Shown here piece after piece: positions 43,100-51,191 of a DNA stretch of 64,000 nucleotides. Under the pieces are notes generated by a model, which was given only the letters and a program-made list of their open reading frames with translations, did not search any database and was not told the origin of the DNA. A program made the position numbers and the translations under genes. The stretch comes from an uncultured Paracoccaceae bacterium (GTDB lineage: Bacteria > Pseudomonadota > Alphaproteobacteria > Rhodobacterales > Rhodobacteraceae): positions 1 to 64,000 of the forward strand of contig CANMQJ010000017.1 of NCBI GenBank assembly GCA_947500005.1, in the 5' to 3' direction. Positions within the stretch are counted from its first letter, which is position 1, and each line of letters starts with the position of its first letter.

Positions 43100-44485
43100 A
43101 TGCTGAACTCGCTCTCGGGACGGTTCCTGATCCTGACGACCGTGTTCGTCATGCTGGCCGAGGTGCTGATCTTCGTCCCCTCCATCGCGCGGTTTCGGGA
43201 GACCTATCTCCTCAACCGGCTGGAACGTGCACAGATCGCCTCTCTGGCCCTTCTGGCCGACGACATGCTCGCCACCGAACTCGAGGCCGAACTGCTGGAA
43301 ACGGCGGGGGTCTACAACGTGGTTCTGCGCCGCGACGAGATGCGTCAACTGATGCTCGCCTCAACCGTTCCGGCCGAGATTTCAGCGACCTACGATCTGC
43401 GTATGGCCACCCCATGGGTCTTGATGCGCGACGCGATCCTGCGCTTTGCCACCACCGAAGATCAGGTAATCCGCGTCATCGGCGAACCGGTGAAGGAGGC
43501 GGGCCTTCTGATCGAGGTGGCGATGGAGACCGCGCCCCTGCGTGCCGCGATGATCGACTATGGCCTGCGCATTCTCGTGCTTTCGCTGGCGATCTCGGTG
43601 ATGACCGCCTTTCTGTTGTTCCTTGCCGTGCGGATCGTGCTTGTGCGTCCGATCCGAAGTGTCGTGGGCTACATGCATCGCTATGCGCAGGCGCCCGAGG
43701 ATGCACGCGGCATCATCCAGCCGCGATCCAGCGTGCGTGAGTTGCGCGAGGCGGAAGAGGCGCTTCAGATGCTTCAGATCCAGATCACCCAGGCCCTGAA
43801 ACAGCGCGAGCGCCTGGCCCAGCTTGGCGAGGCAGTGGCGAAGGTCAGCCACGACTTGCGCAACATCCTGACCAGCGCGCAGCTGTTCACCGACCGGATC
43901 GAGGCAAGCGAGGACCCGCTCGTCCGCCGCATGGCGCCGAAATTGGTGAATTCGATCACCCGGGCCGTTTCGCTGTGCGAAAGCACGCTGGCCTTCGGGC
44001 GTGCCGAGGAACCTGCGCCGACGCTGACCATGCTGCGCTTGCGCGACCTGGCCGAGGATGTCTGTGCCAGCGAGCGGCTGGCCCTCGACGACAGCGGCGT
44101 CGAGATCGAGAACGATATCCCCGAGGGCTTCGTGCTTCGTGCCGATCCGGAGCAGATGTTCCGGGTTCTCCTGAACCTCGTGCGCAACGCCCGGCAGGCG
44201 CTGATGAGCACCGGCAAGCCGGGCACGGTGACCGTATCGGCGACGGAGGGCGAGAACCACTGGCAGGTCGAGGTCATGGATACCGGTCCAGGCCTGCCAC
44301 CCAAGGCGCGCGAACATCTTTTTACCGCGTTCCAAGGGGGGGCGCGCAAGGGCGGTTCGGGGCTGGGCCTTGCGATCTCGGCGGAACTTATCCGTGGTCA
44401 TGGGGGTGAACTCGTCCTCCATCACTCGGATCACAATGGAACTGCCTTCGAAATCAGGTTGCCCAAGGGTGATCTCACTTTTTGA
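43100..44485 (+). CDS. Membrane sensor histidine kinase, orphan
   Basis: This 461-residue protein has a first membrane helix (about 10-30), a periplasmic region of about 140 residues and a second helix (about 160-182). A HAMP-like linker, a DHp region with phospho-acceptor His in VSHDLRNILTSAQLF, and a HATPase domain (NLVRNARQAL, DTGPGLPP, GGSGLGLAI) follow. No response regulator is adjacent. The ATG at 43100 has GGAAGGA at good spacing, whereas the ATG at 43094 overlaps that site. It probably belongs to the operon of the two genes upstream (15-nt gap). Confidence 0.88.
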   Translation: MLNSLSGRFLILTTVFVMLAEVLIFVPSIARFRETYLLNRLERAQIASLALLADDMLATELEAELLETAGVYNVVLRRDEMRQLMLASTVPAEISATYDLRMATPWVLMRDAILRFATTEDQVIRVIGEPVKEAGLLIEVAMETAPLRAAMIDYGLRILVLSLAISVMTAFLLFLAVRIVLVRPIRSVVGYMHRYAQAPEDARGIIQPRSSVRELREAEEALQMLQIQITQALKQRERLAQLGEAVAKVSHDLRNILTSAQLFTDRIEASEDPLVRRMAPKLVNSITRAVSLCESTLAFGRAEEPAPTLTMLRLRDLAEDVCASERLALDDSGVEIENDIPEGFVLRADPEQMFRVLLNLVRNARQALMSTGKPGTVTVSATEGENHWQVEVMDTGPGLPPKAREHLFTAFQGGARKGGSGLGLAISAELIRGHGGELVLHHSDHNGTAFEIRLPKGDLTF

Positions 44486-44548
44486 AAAATATCTGTCCGA
44501 TTGGGGTTGCGACTCTGCGAGCGTAGGTCTAAGTAGCCCGAACCACGC

Positions 44549-44625
44549 GGACCGATAGCTCAGCTGGATAGAGTACTTGACTACGAATCAAGGGGTCGGG
44601 GGTTCGAATCCTCCTCGGTCCGCCA
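44549..44625 (+). tRNA. tRNA-Arg(ACG)
   Basis: A 77-nt cloverleaf can be folded by hand. The acceptor is GGACCGA / TCGGTCC, then G and encoded CCA (44623-44625). The D arm GCTC..GAGT, anticodon stem CTTGA / TCAAG with loop CTACGAA (anticodon ACG, normally edited to ICG), and T stem GGGGG / CCTCC with TTCGAAT also form. The 3' end is the integration site of the adjacent element. Confidence 0.96.
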
Positions 44626-44626
44626 T
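44611..44626 (+). repeat. Attachment site attL (tRNA 3' end)
   Basis: CTCCTCGGTCCGCCAT covers the end of the tRNA T arm, acceptor strand and CCA plus one base. The identical 16-mer recurs at 54458-54473 beside the integrase gene. Confidence 0.9.
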
Positions 44627-44985
44627 GGTGATCCTTCAAAGTATTGAAATTGAGGGGTATTTTCGCTGAGAGCGAAAGCGTATCCCCCACGCTGTCCCCC
44701 ACTAGTGCGGCGAGTGATGCGGGGTTGGGAACGTGCTACCTTCGCTGACTAGCCTTTAACCACAAAACTCCCTTCGATTTGCCGGTACGGAAACTTGGCT
44801 GTGGCCCGCCGGTCCCGTGGGCGGCTCCGAGAGATTGAAGGCACCCCCTGTTGCCGCATGATTTCCTTTGATTGTTTTTCAAGGGCTGTCCCTAACACCC
44901 CATGATGGCCAGCGGTTCCGAATGTCAGCTTTTTTCAACCTGTTTGCGGCAGGCTTCGAGCGCAGGGGCACCCCCTCTTTTCAGT

Positions 44986-45138
44986 GAGGATATTGCGCAC
45001 GGTGGGGGATAGCGGGTTTCCGGTCGCAGGGGCTTGGAGATTTGCCTGCCCCCCCCCCCGCACCTCAAACTCTTGAATTGAGGATATGTGCAAATGTCGG
45101 GGCGACCGGTTTCCGTTCGTGGTCCCGTGGAGATTTGC
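44986..45138. repeat. Two imperfect tandem repeats, about 93 bp period, in a gene-free stretch
   Basis: The 520 bp from 44626 to 45145 hold no recognisable gene. Within it, GAGGATAT occurs at 44986 and 45080, GGTTTCCG-like sequence at 45015 and 45108, and GGAGATTTGC followed by a C run at 45036 and 45129. This gives two diverged copies of one unit. The first has eleven or so consecutive C. It could be an arm-site or packaging-type region at the left end of the element, or simply decayed sequence. Confidence 0.5.
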
Positions 45139-45145
45139 ACCCCCC

Positions 45146-45649
45146 CTATGCACGAGTGGCCCGCCAGCGCGCCCAGCGCCGCCGCTGCGCTTCGCGGATA
45201 CGCTTGATGCCCTCGGTCGTCCGTGCCCCGGTGGACATTCCCCCGTGAAACTTGCAGCGCCGCTTTCCGGGCACTGACTTGGCGCGGCATGGCGTGCCAT
45301 TTCGGGTTTTGGCCCCGCATCGCACGCGCCGCTTTGCCGCCGCTTCCGCCCGCGCCCTTTGCCACTTGGCAAGCTTGGCGGCGATTGCCGCATCCCGCGC
45401 CCTTTGCTCGGCTTTGAGGCTTTCAGCCCATGCCGCGCGTGCGCGTAATGCTTCCGAAAATGCGGACAGACCCAAAGCTTTGGTAATCCGCTCCACCGCC
45501 CAGGCGCGCCGGTCAAGCTCGGGCTTGCACTCCCAATAGGATACGGCATGTCGCCCGCATCCCGCGCGCTGGGCAAGCTCGGACTGCGACAAGCCCGCCG
45601 CCTTGCGGATTGCCGCCAGTTCGGCCCCGGTCATGCGTTCCAAGTACAT
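45146..45649 (-). CDS. XRE-type HTH fused to HGGMSTG-motif domain
   Basis: This 167-residue protein has an N-terminal helix-turn-helix (about 7-60: MTGAELAAIRKAAGLSQSELAQRAGCGRHAVSYWE). A charged Ala/Arg-rich coiled linker (about 75-115) follows, then CGAKTRNGTPCRAKSVPGKRRCKFHGGMSTGARTTEGI, in which cysteines and HGGMSTG form a small probable metal-binding module found in phages and islands of alphaproteobacteria. The role is unknown; the HTH suggests DNA binding. Starts at 45649 and 45634 are both possible. It is the last gene of the element on the attL side. Confidence 0.75.
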   Translation of the reverse strand: MYLERMTGAELAAIRKAAGLSQSELAQRAGCGRHAVSYWECKPELDRRAWAVERITKALGLSAFSEALRARAAWAESLKAEQRARDAAIAAKLAKWQRARAEAAAKRRVRCGAKTRNGTPCRAKSVPGKRRCKFHGGMSTGARTTEGIKRIREAQRRRWARWRATRA

Positions 45650-45789
45650 AGTGCGGGCCGCGCTCGTGCAGCTCTTGGGGAGGCCAAGGGCTGCACCGCC
45701 CTTTTCTTGTTCCATCACGAATTCCCTAATCCAATTTGGCGAGATGGTATCATATTACCACACCTTTCTGTAGGATTTCGTGACCGCCC

Positions 45790-48700
45790 CTATACCGCAA
45801 ATCGCCCGCGTTCGGTCAGGCGAGCTTGGCCGAGCGCGGCCAAGCTTTCCAGCAGCGGTTGCACTGTAGATGCGCGTCCGCGTTTGAATTGGCGTGCGAC
45901 CTGTTCAGGGGTGGCTTCGCCAAGTTCGGCAAGCGCCGCTTGCACGGCAGCGATCTGTTCGGGCAGGGATTTGGGCCAAGCGTCCTTGGTTGCGGCTTCC
46001 TTGGGTCCGACTTCCAGCGCGGCTTGTTCGCCCCTAGCGGTCGTGGCGCGACCCTCGGGATTCTGATAGTCTGGACGCAGCCAGCGGATATGCCCGCGCG
46101 CTTCCTCAGCTGCGCGTTCGCGGTTCAGATCCACCAGCCGGTGCAGAATTCCATCATCCGATAAGTCTGCGGGCCAGCCATAGGCATCGGCTACCGCCGC
46201 GTCGATCTGGTCGTGAAGGTCGCGCAGGATGCCCAACAGCCCATGTTCGTAAACTTCCTTGTCTTTGCCTTCGATGCGTTCGCCTGCCCGCAGTTTTTCC
46301 AGAACGTTATACATCGCGGTCAGGGTCAGTTTCGGATGAGTTTTCTGCTGGGCTTTACGGTGCCCGTCGAGTTGCTCGCCCAGTGTGTGCAAGTGGGCTT
46401 TCTGGCTCTCGGTCAGATCAGGGAAAGGAAAGGGGTTGAACGCATCAGTATGATTATAGGTAGGGTCATTTCCCACACCCAGCATACCGCCTGCCACGAA
46501 AGCCCACAGCACGTGCCAGCGCGATGACAAGATGGAAAGCACCGCCGGGTCATCAGTTGCAATAACAACCACTTTGCTTTCGCTAATTACTTCGCTTTTC
46601 ACGAAAGAAAACAGCCTGTGCTTGCCGGTTCTTGTGGTCCCGATGTATCTAGGCAGGCCTTTGGTTGCTTCACGGAATGTCTTATGAGTTCTGCCAAACC
46701 ACTGCCAGTTCGCTTTGCGCCATGGGTCTGGATTTTCGTCTCGTTCCGGCTTTACGTTGTCCAGCAAGTGTTGATAGGCAGTCGGAAAACGAGACTGAAC
46801 TTCTGCCTGAGAAAGCGGATAGAAATCGAATGCCCTGCGATAGCAGCGGCCATCTTTCAAGTCTGCTCCATTGATGTAAGGGCGCAAGTATTCGCCTATC
46901 CCGCTATATTTGGCGAGATACTTGCCCGCCTCCACATCAGGCAAAATAAATCCTTGTCCATTGAGCTGCATTCCCTTGATTGCCAGCCCCTCATTCGCCT
47001 TGAGCGGCATCGTTCCGGCTACATCCGCCCCGATGCGCAAATTGGCGAATATCTTGCCCTTCTGTATGTCGAAGAGCACTTTGCGGCCCTCGGCCTCGGT
47101 CTGGCCCTTCACTTCCTCGGTCACGGTAAGTAACCGCCCATTAACCTTGCTGCGTTCCGCCACGGTCATGGCAATACGGACCGCCGCCCCGTCGCCTGCA
47201 TCCACCCAAGGGTGATCAGGAATGGCGAAGGTCAACGAAAGACCGGTTTTAGGGTCTGCCAAATGGGGTTCCAAAACCTTGCGGTTAAAGGTTTGTCGCA
47301 GCGAATTGGTTGTAATCAGCCCGAACCGCCGTGTGCCTTGGGCGCGGGTTTTTGCAGTCGCAGGCTTGTAGCCTCGCACGGCTAGTGCCGCCTTTTGCCA
47401 CCAATACATGACGAAATCAGCGCTTTGGGGCATCTTGGGATAAGCCCTCCAAAGCGCCTCGGCATAGCCATCGCCCAGCGCATCACGCATCCGACTGGCC
47501 CCAATAAACGGCGGGTTTCCCACAATGAAATCCGCCTCGGGCCATTTGGCGGGCTGTGGGTTAATGTAGTCTAGCACGGTCGTTCGGGCGGCGGGGTTTG
47601 GCACACTTTCGCCGGTCACGGGATGCACCATGAAAGTCTGCCCGTCCCAGCGGGTGATAGGCGCGCCGGATTCGTCTAGCCGGTGTTGCGTCCCCTGACA
47701 GGTGAGCACCGCGTCCCGGTTCTCGATATTGTGGAAGTCGCGCAACACGGGTTCGGATGGGCTGGCTTTTCCATGGGTTCGGAAATGCCATTGTAGATAG
47801 CCGATCCACAAAACCAGTTCTGCCACCGCAGCCGCCCAGGGGTTCAGTTCCAAGCCAAGGAATTGGTGCGGATCGACTGTATGACCGGCCAGTGCCAACG
47901 CGCCCTGTTCTTCGCCTAGTTCCGTCAATAGGGCAGTCACTTCGCCTTCGAGACGCTTCATGAGTTCGAGCGCAACGTAAAGGAAGTTCCCCGAACCGCA
48001 GGCCGGATCTAGTACGCGGACTTCGCAAAGCTGGGCGTGAAACGCATGTACCGTCTCGCGTGCCTGGTCCATCTTGCCTTGGTTCGCTAGCGTCAGCGCC
48101 GCAGCCTGAACGTTGCGCCAATCGTTGCGCAGCGGGTCCATGATGGTCGGCACCACCAGCCGTTCGACATAGGCGCGGGGCGTGTAATGCGCGCCCAGCT
48201 TGTGACGCTGGCGTTTGTCCAGCGCGCGTTCCAGAAGGGTGCCGAAAATGGCCGGTTCAACTTCGCGCCAATCTTTCCCCGCCGCTTCTATCAGCAGCGA
48301 TAATTGTGCCTCAGATAGCGGCAGGGCGGACGCGTCTTTGAACAAGCCGCCGTTGAAGCGCTTGAGGTCGGTCGTAAGGGTAGCGGAAAAGCCGCCGGTG
48401 TTCATGGTTTCCCAAAGCGCCTTGAGCGCAGGAGCGGCATGTTCGGGATGCCCGCTCAGGCGGTTCAGAAGGTCTTTGAAGCTGTCACGCGGGATAAGCT
48501 CCACATCCTCAGCAAACATAGTGAACAGGCACCGCATCAGGAAGTTCGCGACAGCTTGCGGTTCGTGGCCCTGACCTTCGAATGACTTGCCCAGCGCCGC
48601 AAGCTGGTCGGCCACGTCGCGCGTTACCTCTGCGGAAATCTTGGACGGGTCGAGCGCATGGGGGTCGGTCCAGATTGTACGCAGCCGGTTGCGGGTCCGT

Positions 48701-49260
48701 TCGTCGCGCAAGTCATTCATCGTGACGCGGTAGCGGTTGCCATCGGGGTATTGCGTATAGCCTTGGCCCTGGCCTGAAAAATCCGCGTAAACCTCGATAA
48801 CGTGCCCCACATCCACCACCAGCAGGAAAGGGGGCCAGCCATCGGCGCGTGACACGGCGCGCGCGTATCCGTCTGCCTGGTTTCTTGCGCGCAGCATGGT
48901 GTCGTCCCAGCCCCGCGTGCCGCGCGTGCCGTGGCCCTTGCGGGTCGCCTTGGGCAGGCCTGCCAGCAACTCGGCTTGCGCATCACCCTCGGGCTTGTCG
49001 CCGGTGACACCCTGTTTGGCTTCCATCACGAAATGGCCCGCGCGGTACAGGTCGATGAAGCCGCGCGTTTGGCTGCCCGTGTGAATGAAGGTCACGGGGT
49101 GTTCGAAGCAATACGAATTTGCGTGCGCCGCCTCGGTCGCGGGCGCGGGTCTCGGCACATCCAGAAGGTCGGTAAGTTCATTCGCAAAGGTCTGGAAATT
49201 TGCCCGTTCGCTTCCGCCTGACCGTTCCCACCGCAAAATGAATTCTTCAACCTGCACCAC
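45790..49260 (-). CDS. MmeI-type (type IIL) restriction-modification enzyme
   Basis: This is a polypeptide of about 1156 residues. An N-terminal PD-(D/E)xK nuclease has D70, nine residues, then E80-x-K82 (FIDLYRAGHFVMEAKQG), the spacing of MmeI. The helical linker is followed by an N6-adenine methyltransferase with motif I LDPACGSGNFLY (about 417-428) and motif IV VGNPPF (about 580-585), then a target-recognition region and a winged-helix-like C-terminus. Such enzymes methylate one strand and cut about 20 nt away, acting as stand-alone phage defence. The start is inferred as GTG 49260 (or 49257); the frame is open far upstream, but that sequence overlaps another gene and is not conserved. Confidence 0.85.
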   Translation of the reverse strand: MVQVEEFILRWERSGGSERANFQTFANELTDLLDVPRPAPATEAAHANSYCFEHPVTFIHTGSQTRGFIDLYRAGHFVMEAKQGVTGDKPEGDAQAELLAGLPKATRKGHGTRGTRGWDDTMLRARNQADGYARAVSRADGWPPFLLVVDVGHVIEVYADFSGQGQGYTQYPDGNRYRVTMNDLRDERTRNRLRTIWTDPHALDPSKISAEVTRDVADQLAALGKSFEGQGHEPQAVANFLMRCLFTMFAEDVELIPRDSFKDLLNRLSGHPEHAAPALKALWETMNTGGFSATLTTDLKRFNGGLFKDASALPLSEAQLSLLIEAAGKDWREVEPAIFGTLLERALDKRQRHKLGAHYTPRAYVERLVVPTIMDPLRNDWRNVQAAALTLANQGKMDQARETVHAFHAQLCEVRVLDPACGSGNFLYVALELMKRLEGEVTALLTELGEEQGALALAGHTVDPHQFLGLELNPWAAAVAELVLWIGYLQWHFRTHGKASPSEPVLRDFHNIENRDAVLTCQGTQHRLDESGAPITRWDGQTFMVHPVTGESVPNPAARTTVLDYINPQPAKWPEADFIVGNPPFIGASRMRDALGDGYAEALWRAYPKMPQSADFVMYWWQKAALAVRGYKPATAKTRAQGTRRFGLITTNSLRQTFNRKVLEPHLADPKTGLSLTFAIPDHPWVDAGDGAAVRIAMTVAERSKVNGRLLTVTEEVKGQTEAEGRKVLFDIQKGKIFANLRIGADVAGTMPLKANEGLAIKGMQLNGQGFILPDVEAGKYLAKYSGIGEYLRPYINGADLKDGRCYRRAFDFYPLSQAEVQSRFPTAYQHLLDNVKPERDENPDPWRKANWQWFGRTHKTFREATKGLPRYIGTTRTGKHRLFSFVKSEVISESKVVVIATDDPAVLSILSSRWHVLWAFVAGGMLGVGNDPTYNHTDAFNPFPFPDLTESQKAHLHTLGEQLDGHRKAQQKTHPKLTLTAMYNVLEKLRAGERIEGKDKEVYEHGLLGILRDLHDQIDAAVADAYGWPADLSDDGILHRLVDLNRERAAEEARGHIRWLRPDYQNPEGRATTARGEQAALEVGPKEAATKDAWPKSLPEQIAAVQAALAELGEATPEQVARQFKRGRASTVQPLLESLAALGQARLTERGRFAV

Positions 49261-49327
49261 AAACCCCGCCGCCTTACGTGCTTCTTTTGTCGCCTTTTTT
49301 GTGATGGAGAGTTTAAGCGAAAAATTT

Positions 49328-49705
49328 TTACTTTGACCACTCCCACACTTTTGCAACGCCACTCCAATTCCGCCCCGTTGGTCCGTGCCGGTCCCATTCC
49401 GATAGCCTGCGCCAAGCTTCGAGAGACACGACGCGGCCCGTCCAGGTGAGCGGGTTGCCCGCGACCGATGCGCCATTCGGGAAAGTTTCGGGCGTCGCGA
49501 CACTTGCGACACTTGCGACATCGGGCTTGGCCTCGGATGGTTCGGGCTGGGTTTCAAGCGCGGGGGGTGTTGCGACACTCGCGACATTTGCGACACGGGG
49601 ATGTGATGTCGCGGAAGTCGCAAGTGTCGCAGGGGGACCGGGCAGAGAGATGGGGCAGTCCCCGCTTTCAATTTCCGCCAGTGCAGCCTGCACGTCAAAC
49701 CACAT
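49328..49705 (-). CDS. Small protein of DUF3987 locus with VA(x) tripeptide repeats
   Basis: This 125-residue protein begins MWFDVQAALAEIESGDCP, has a low-complexity middle made of three-residue repeats (VANVASVATP, VASVASVATP, LATSATS) and ends with a conserved block NPLTWTGRVVSLEAWRRLSEWDRHGPTG. Proteins of this build follow DUF3987 genes in related islands in my memory of Rhodobacteraceae; the function is unknown. It overlaps the DUF3987 stop by 11 nt, implying coupling. Its repeats correspond to nine 9-bp DNA units that look like iterons. Confidence 0.7.
   Translation of the reverse strand: MWFDVQAALAEIESGDCPISLPGPPATLATSATSHPRVANVASVATPPALETQPEPSEAKPDVASVASVATPETFPNGASVAGNPLTWTGRVVSLEAWRRLSEWDRHGPTGRNWSGVAKVWEWSK
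49495..49631. repeat. Nine iteron-like 9-bp repeats in three triplets
   Basis: The consensus is TTGCGACAC. Block 1 at 49495-49521 and block 2 at 49570-49596 each hold three tandem 9-bp units. Block 3 at 49605-49631 holds three units in the opposite orientation, so blocks 2 and 3 form a large inverted arrangement across a 8-bp centre. The repeats lie within the 125-residue gene next to the primase and helicase-like genes. Confidence 0.75.
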
Positions 49706-51191
49706 TTTCGCTCCCTTTCACGATACGCCACGCCCCGGCCCGCGCAGCCCCGCGTATCACCGTTCCGGCTTCGAGCGGCACAAGCCAACCGTGGCTTTCC
49801 AGGATGCTCAGCGCAGCCCGTGCTTTGGGGCTTTCGCGGAGCGGGTTCGGCCCCAGCCGCACCACGTCACGCACCATGATTTCGGGATGCGGCCAGCCTT
49901 CCAGAAGCCATTTCCGCAAACTCTCGGCCCGGTCGATTTCCTGACTGACGGTCGCCGCATCGGCCAGCCGCACCGCCTCGCGCAGGTAGAATTGCGCCAG
50001 GGCGATGCCGTTGCCCATATCCTGCGCCGTCACCGCGCGGGCGTCCAGATCCTGCCAGAGCACCAGCACGCCAGCGATGCGCGCCGCCTGTTCTGCTGCC
50101 TTGCTGGCATAGCCCGAGACATGCGCAAGGTCGCCACCGGGAGCCTGCTCCGCTTCTATGGCATCCGAAAACCGCACTAGCAGCCCACGCGCCTCGGGGG
50201 ATAGCGGCAGGATGCGGGGCGACAATTCGCGGGTGTCTGCATCCATCGGCAAGGGTCTGTCGAGAATGGCGCGAAGCCGGTTCGCGAAGTCGCCCAGCGC
50301 GCCGCCATCGCTTCGGGCGGTCGCGTGAAAGCGCGTGCCGATTGTGCTGGGCGGTTCACAGATCAGGAAGCGCGGCAGGAAGCCGGTATCGGCGGCCATA
50401 CGGTCGGCCATGAAAGCGCGGGCAACGCTGGGCTGTACCATCAGATGCATGGACAGTCGCCGCCCGAATAGCGTGGCGTGCCCATCGCCCGCCCGCGTCC
50501 GCTGGATCGGGCTTCCCTGCCAAAGGTTATTCAGCGCCGCCAGCGTCTTTTGCCGGTTGTCGCTATTCATGGCATGGCCACCGAGAAACTGCCCGCCTTC
50601 ATCGCTGAAAACCCCTAGCGATGGTTGCCCGGTCGCGAAAAGCCGGGTCAGCCCCTCGAAGGTCGGTTCGCTCACTGTCCGGTCGCCGCTGGGCGGCGCG
50701 ACGGGTTCCGCCCCCAGGGCGTCCAGATCCGCTTGTGCAGCCGTCCGCTTCTCGCCCTTGCCCTTTCCCGCTTCGCGCAGGATGCGGTCACGCTCACCTT
50801 TCCAAAGCGCCTGGGCGTTCTGCCAGCTCGTCACCGCGTCGCGCTGGGCGCGCGCCTGTTCCCGCTCAAAATCTCGTAGCGCGGCCATCAGCGGCCCGTC
50901 GCAGCTTGATTTGCGCTCACCGGATCTGGCAATGGTCAGGGCGTAGAGAGACAGTGGGCGCGGCCCGCCCAGCGTTTCCACATCCGCGAATCCCTGCACC
51001 GCCAAGGATGCGACGGAAAGGGCGGATGCGGCGGGAATGGCGAGGGGGGCTTGTGCCATCCCCCGCACCGCTTCGACAGCAGGGCGCAGCGGCCCCAGGT
51101 GTTCCAGGGGATAGGCTGCGCCGGGAGCAATCTCGCGCAACAGCGGTTGCGGCCCCTCGGGCGCAAACTGGATCGGTTCGGGGGCGTTCAT
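49695..51191 (-). CDS. DUF3987 protein, primase-associated helicase-like
   Basis: This 498-residue protein has a phosphate-binding loop-like TIARSGERKSSCDGPL (about residues 70-85), GVFSDEGGQFLGGHAM as an acidic Walker-B-like segment, and FGRRLSMHLMVQPSVARAFM and GFLPRFLICEPPS further on. This is typical of DUF3987 proteins that accompany primases in mobile elements. A charged coiled stretch lies at about 95-160. The ATG at 51191 overlaps the primase gene by ATGA, so the two are coupled and likely act together in replicating the element. Confidence 0.8.
   Translation of the reverse strand: MNAPEPIQFAPEGPQPLLREIAPGAAYPLEHLGPLRPAVEAVRGMAQAPLAIPAASALSVASLAVQGFADVETLGGPRPLSLYALTIARSGERKSSCDGPLMAALRDFEREQARAQRDAVTSWQNAQALWKGERDRILREAGKGKGEKRTAAQADLDALGAEPVAPPSGDRTVSEPTFEGLTRLFATGQPSLGVFSDEGGQFLGGHAMNSDNRQKTLAALNNLWQGSPIQRTRAGDGHATLFGRRLSMHLMVQPSVARAFMADRMAADTGFLPRFLICEPPSTIGTRFHATARSDGGALGDFANRLRAILDRPLPMDADTRELSPRILPLSPEARGLLVRFSDAIEAEQAPGGDLAHVSGYASKAAEQAARIAGVLVLWQDLDARAVTAQDMGNGIALAQFYLREAVRLADAATVSQEIDRAESLRKWLLEGWPHPEIMVRDVVRLGPNPLRESPKARAALSILESHGWLVPLEAGTVIRGAARAGAWRIVKGSENVV

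Noticed and set aside
49495..49631. CRISPR array
   Set aside because: Units are 9 bp, directly abutting, without unique spacers, and no cas genes are present.
49261..49788. A 176-codon upstream extension of the MmeI-type frame
   Set aside because: It is out of frame with the 125-residue gene that covers the same DNA. Family similarity begins at about 49257, and the GTG at 49260 gives the MmeI residue numbering.
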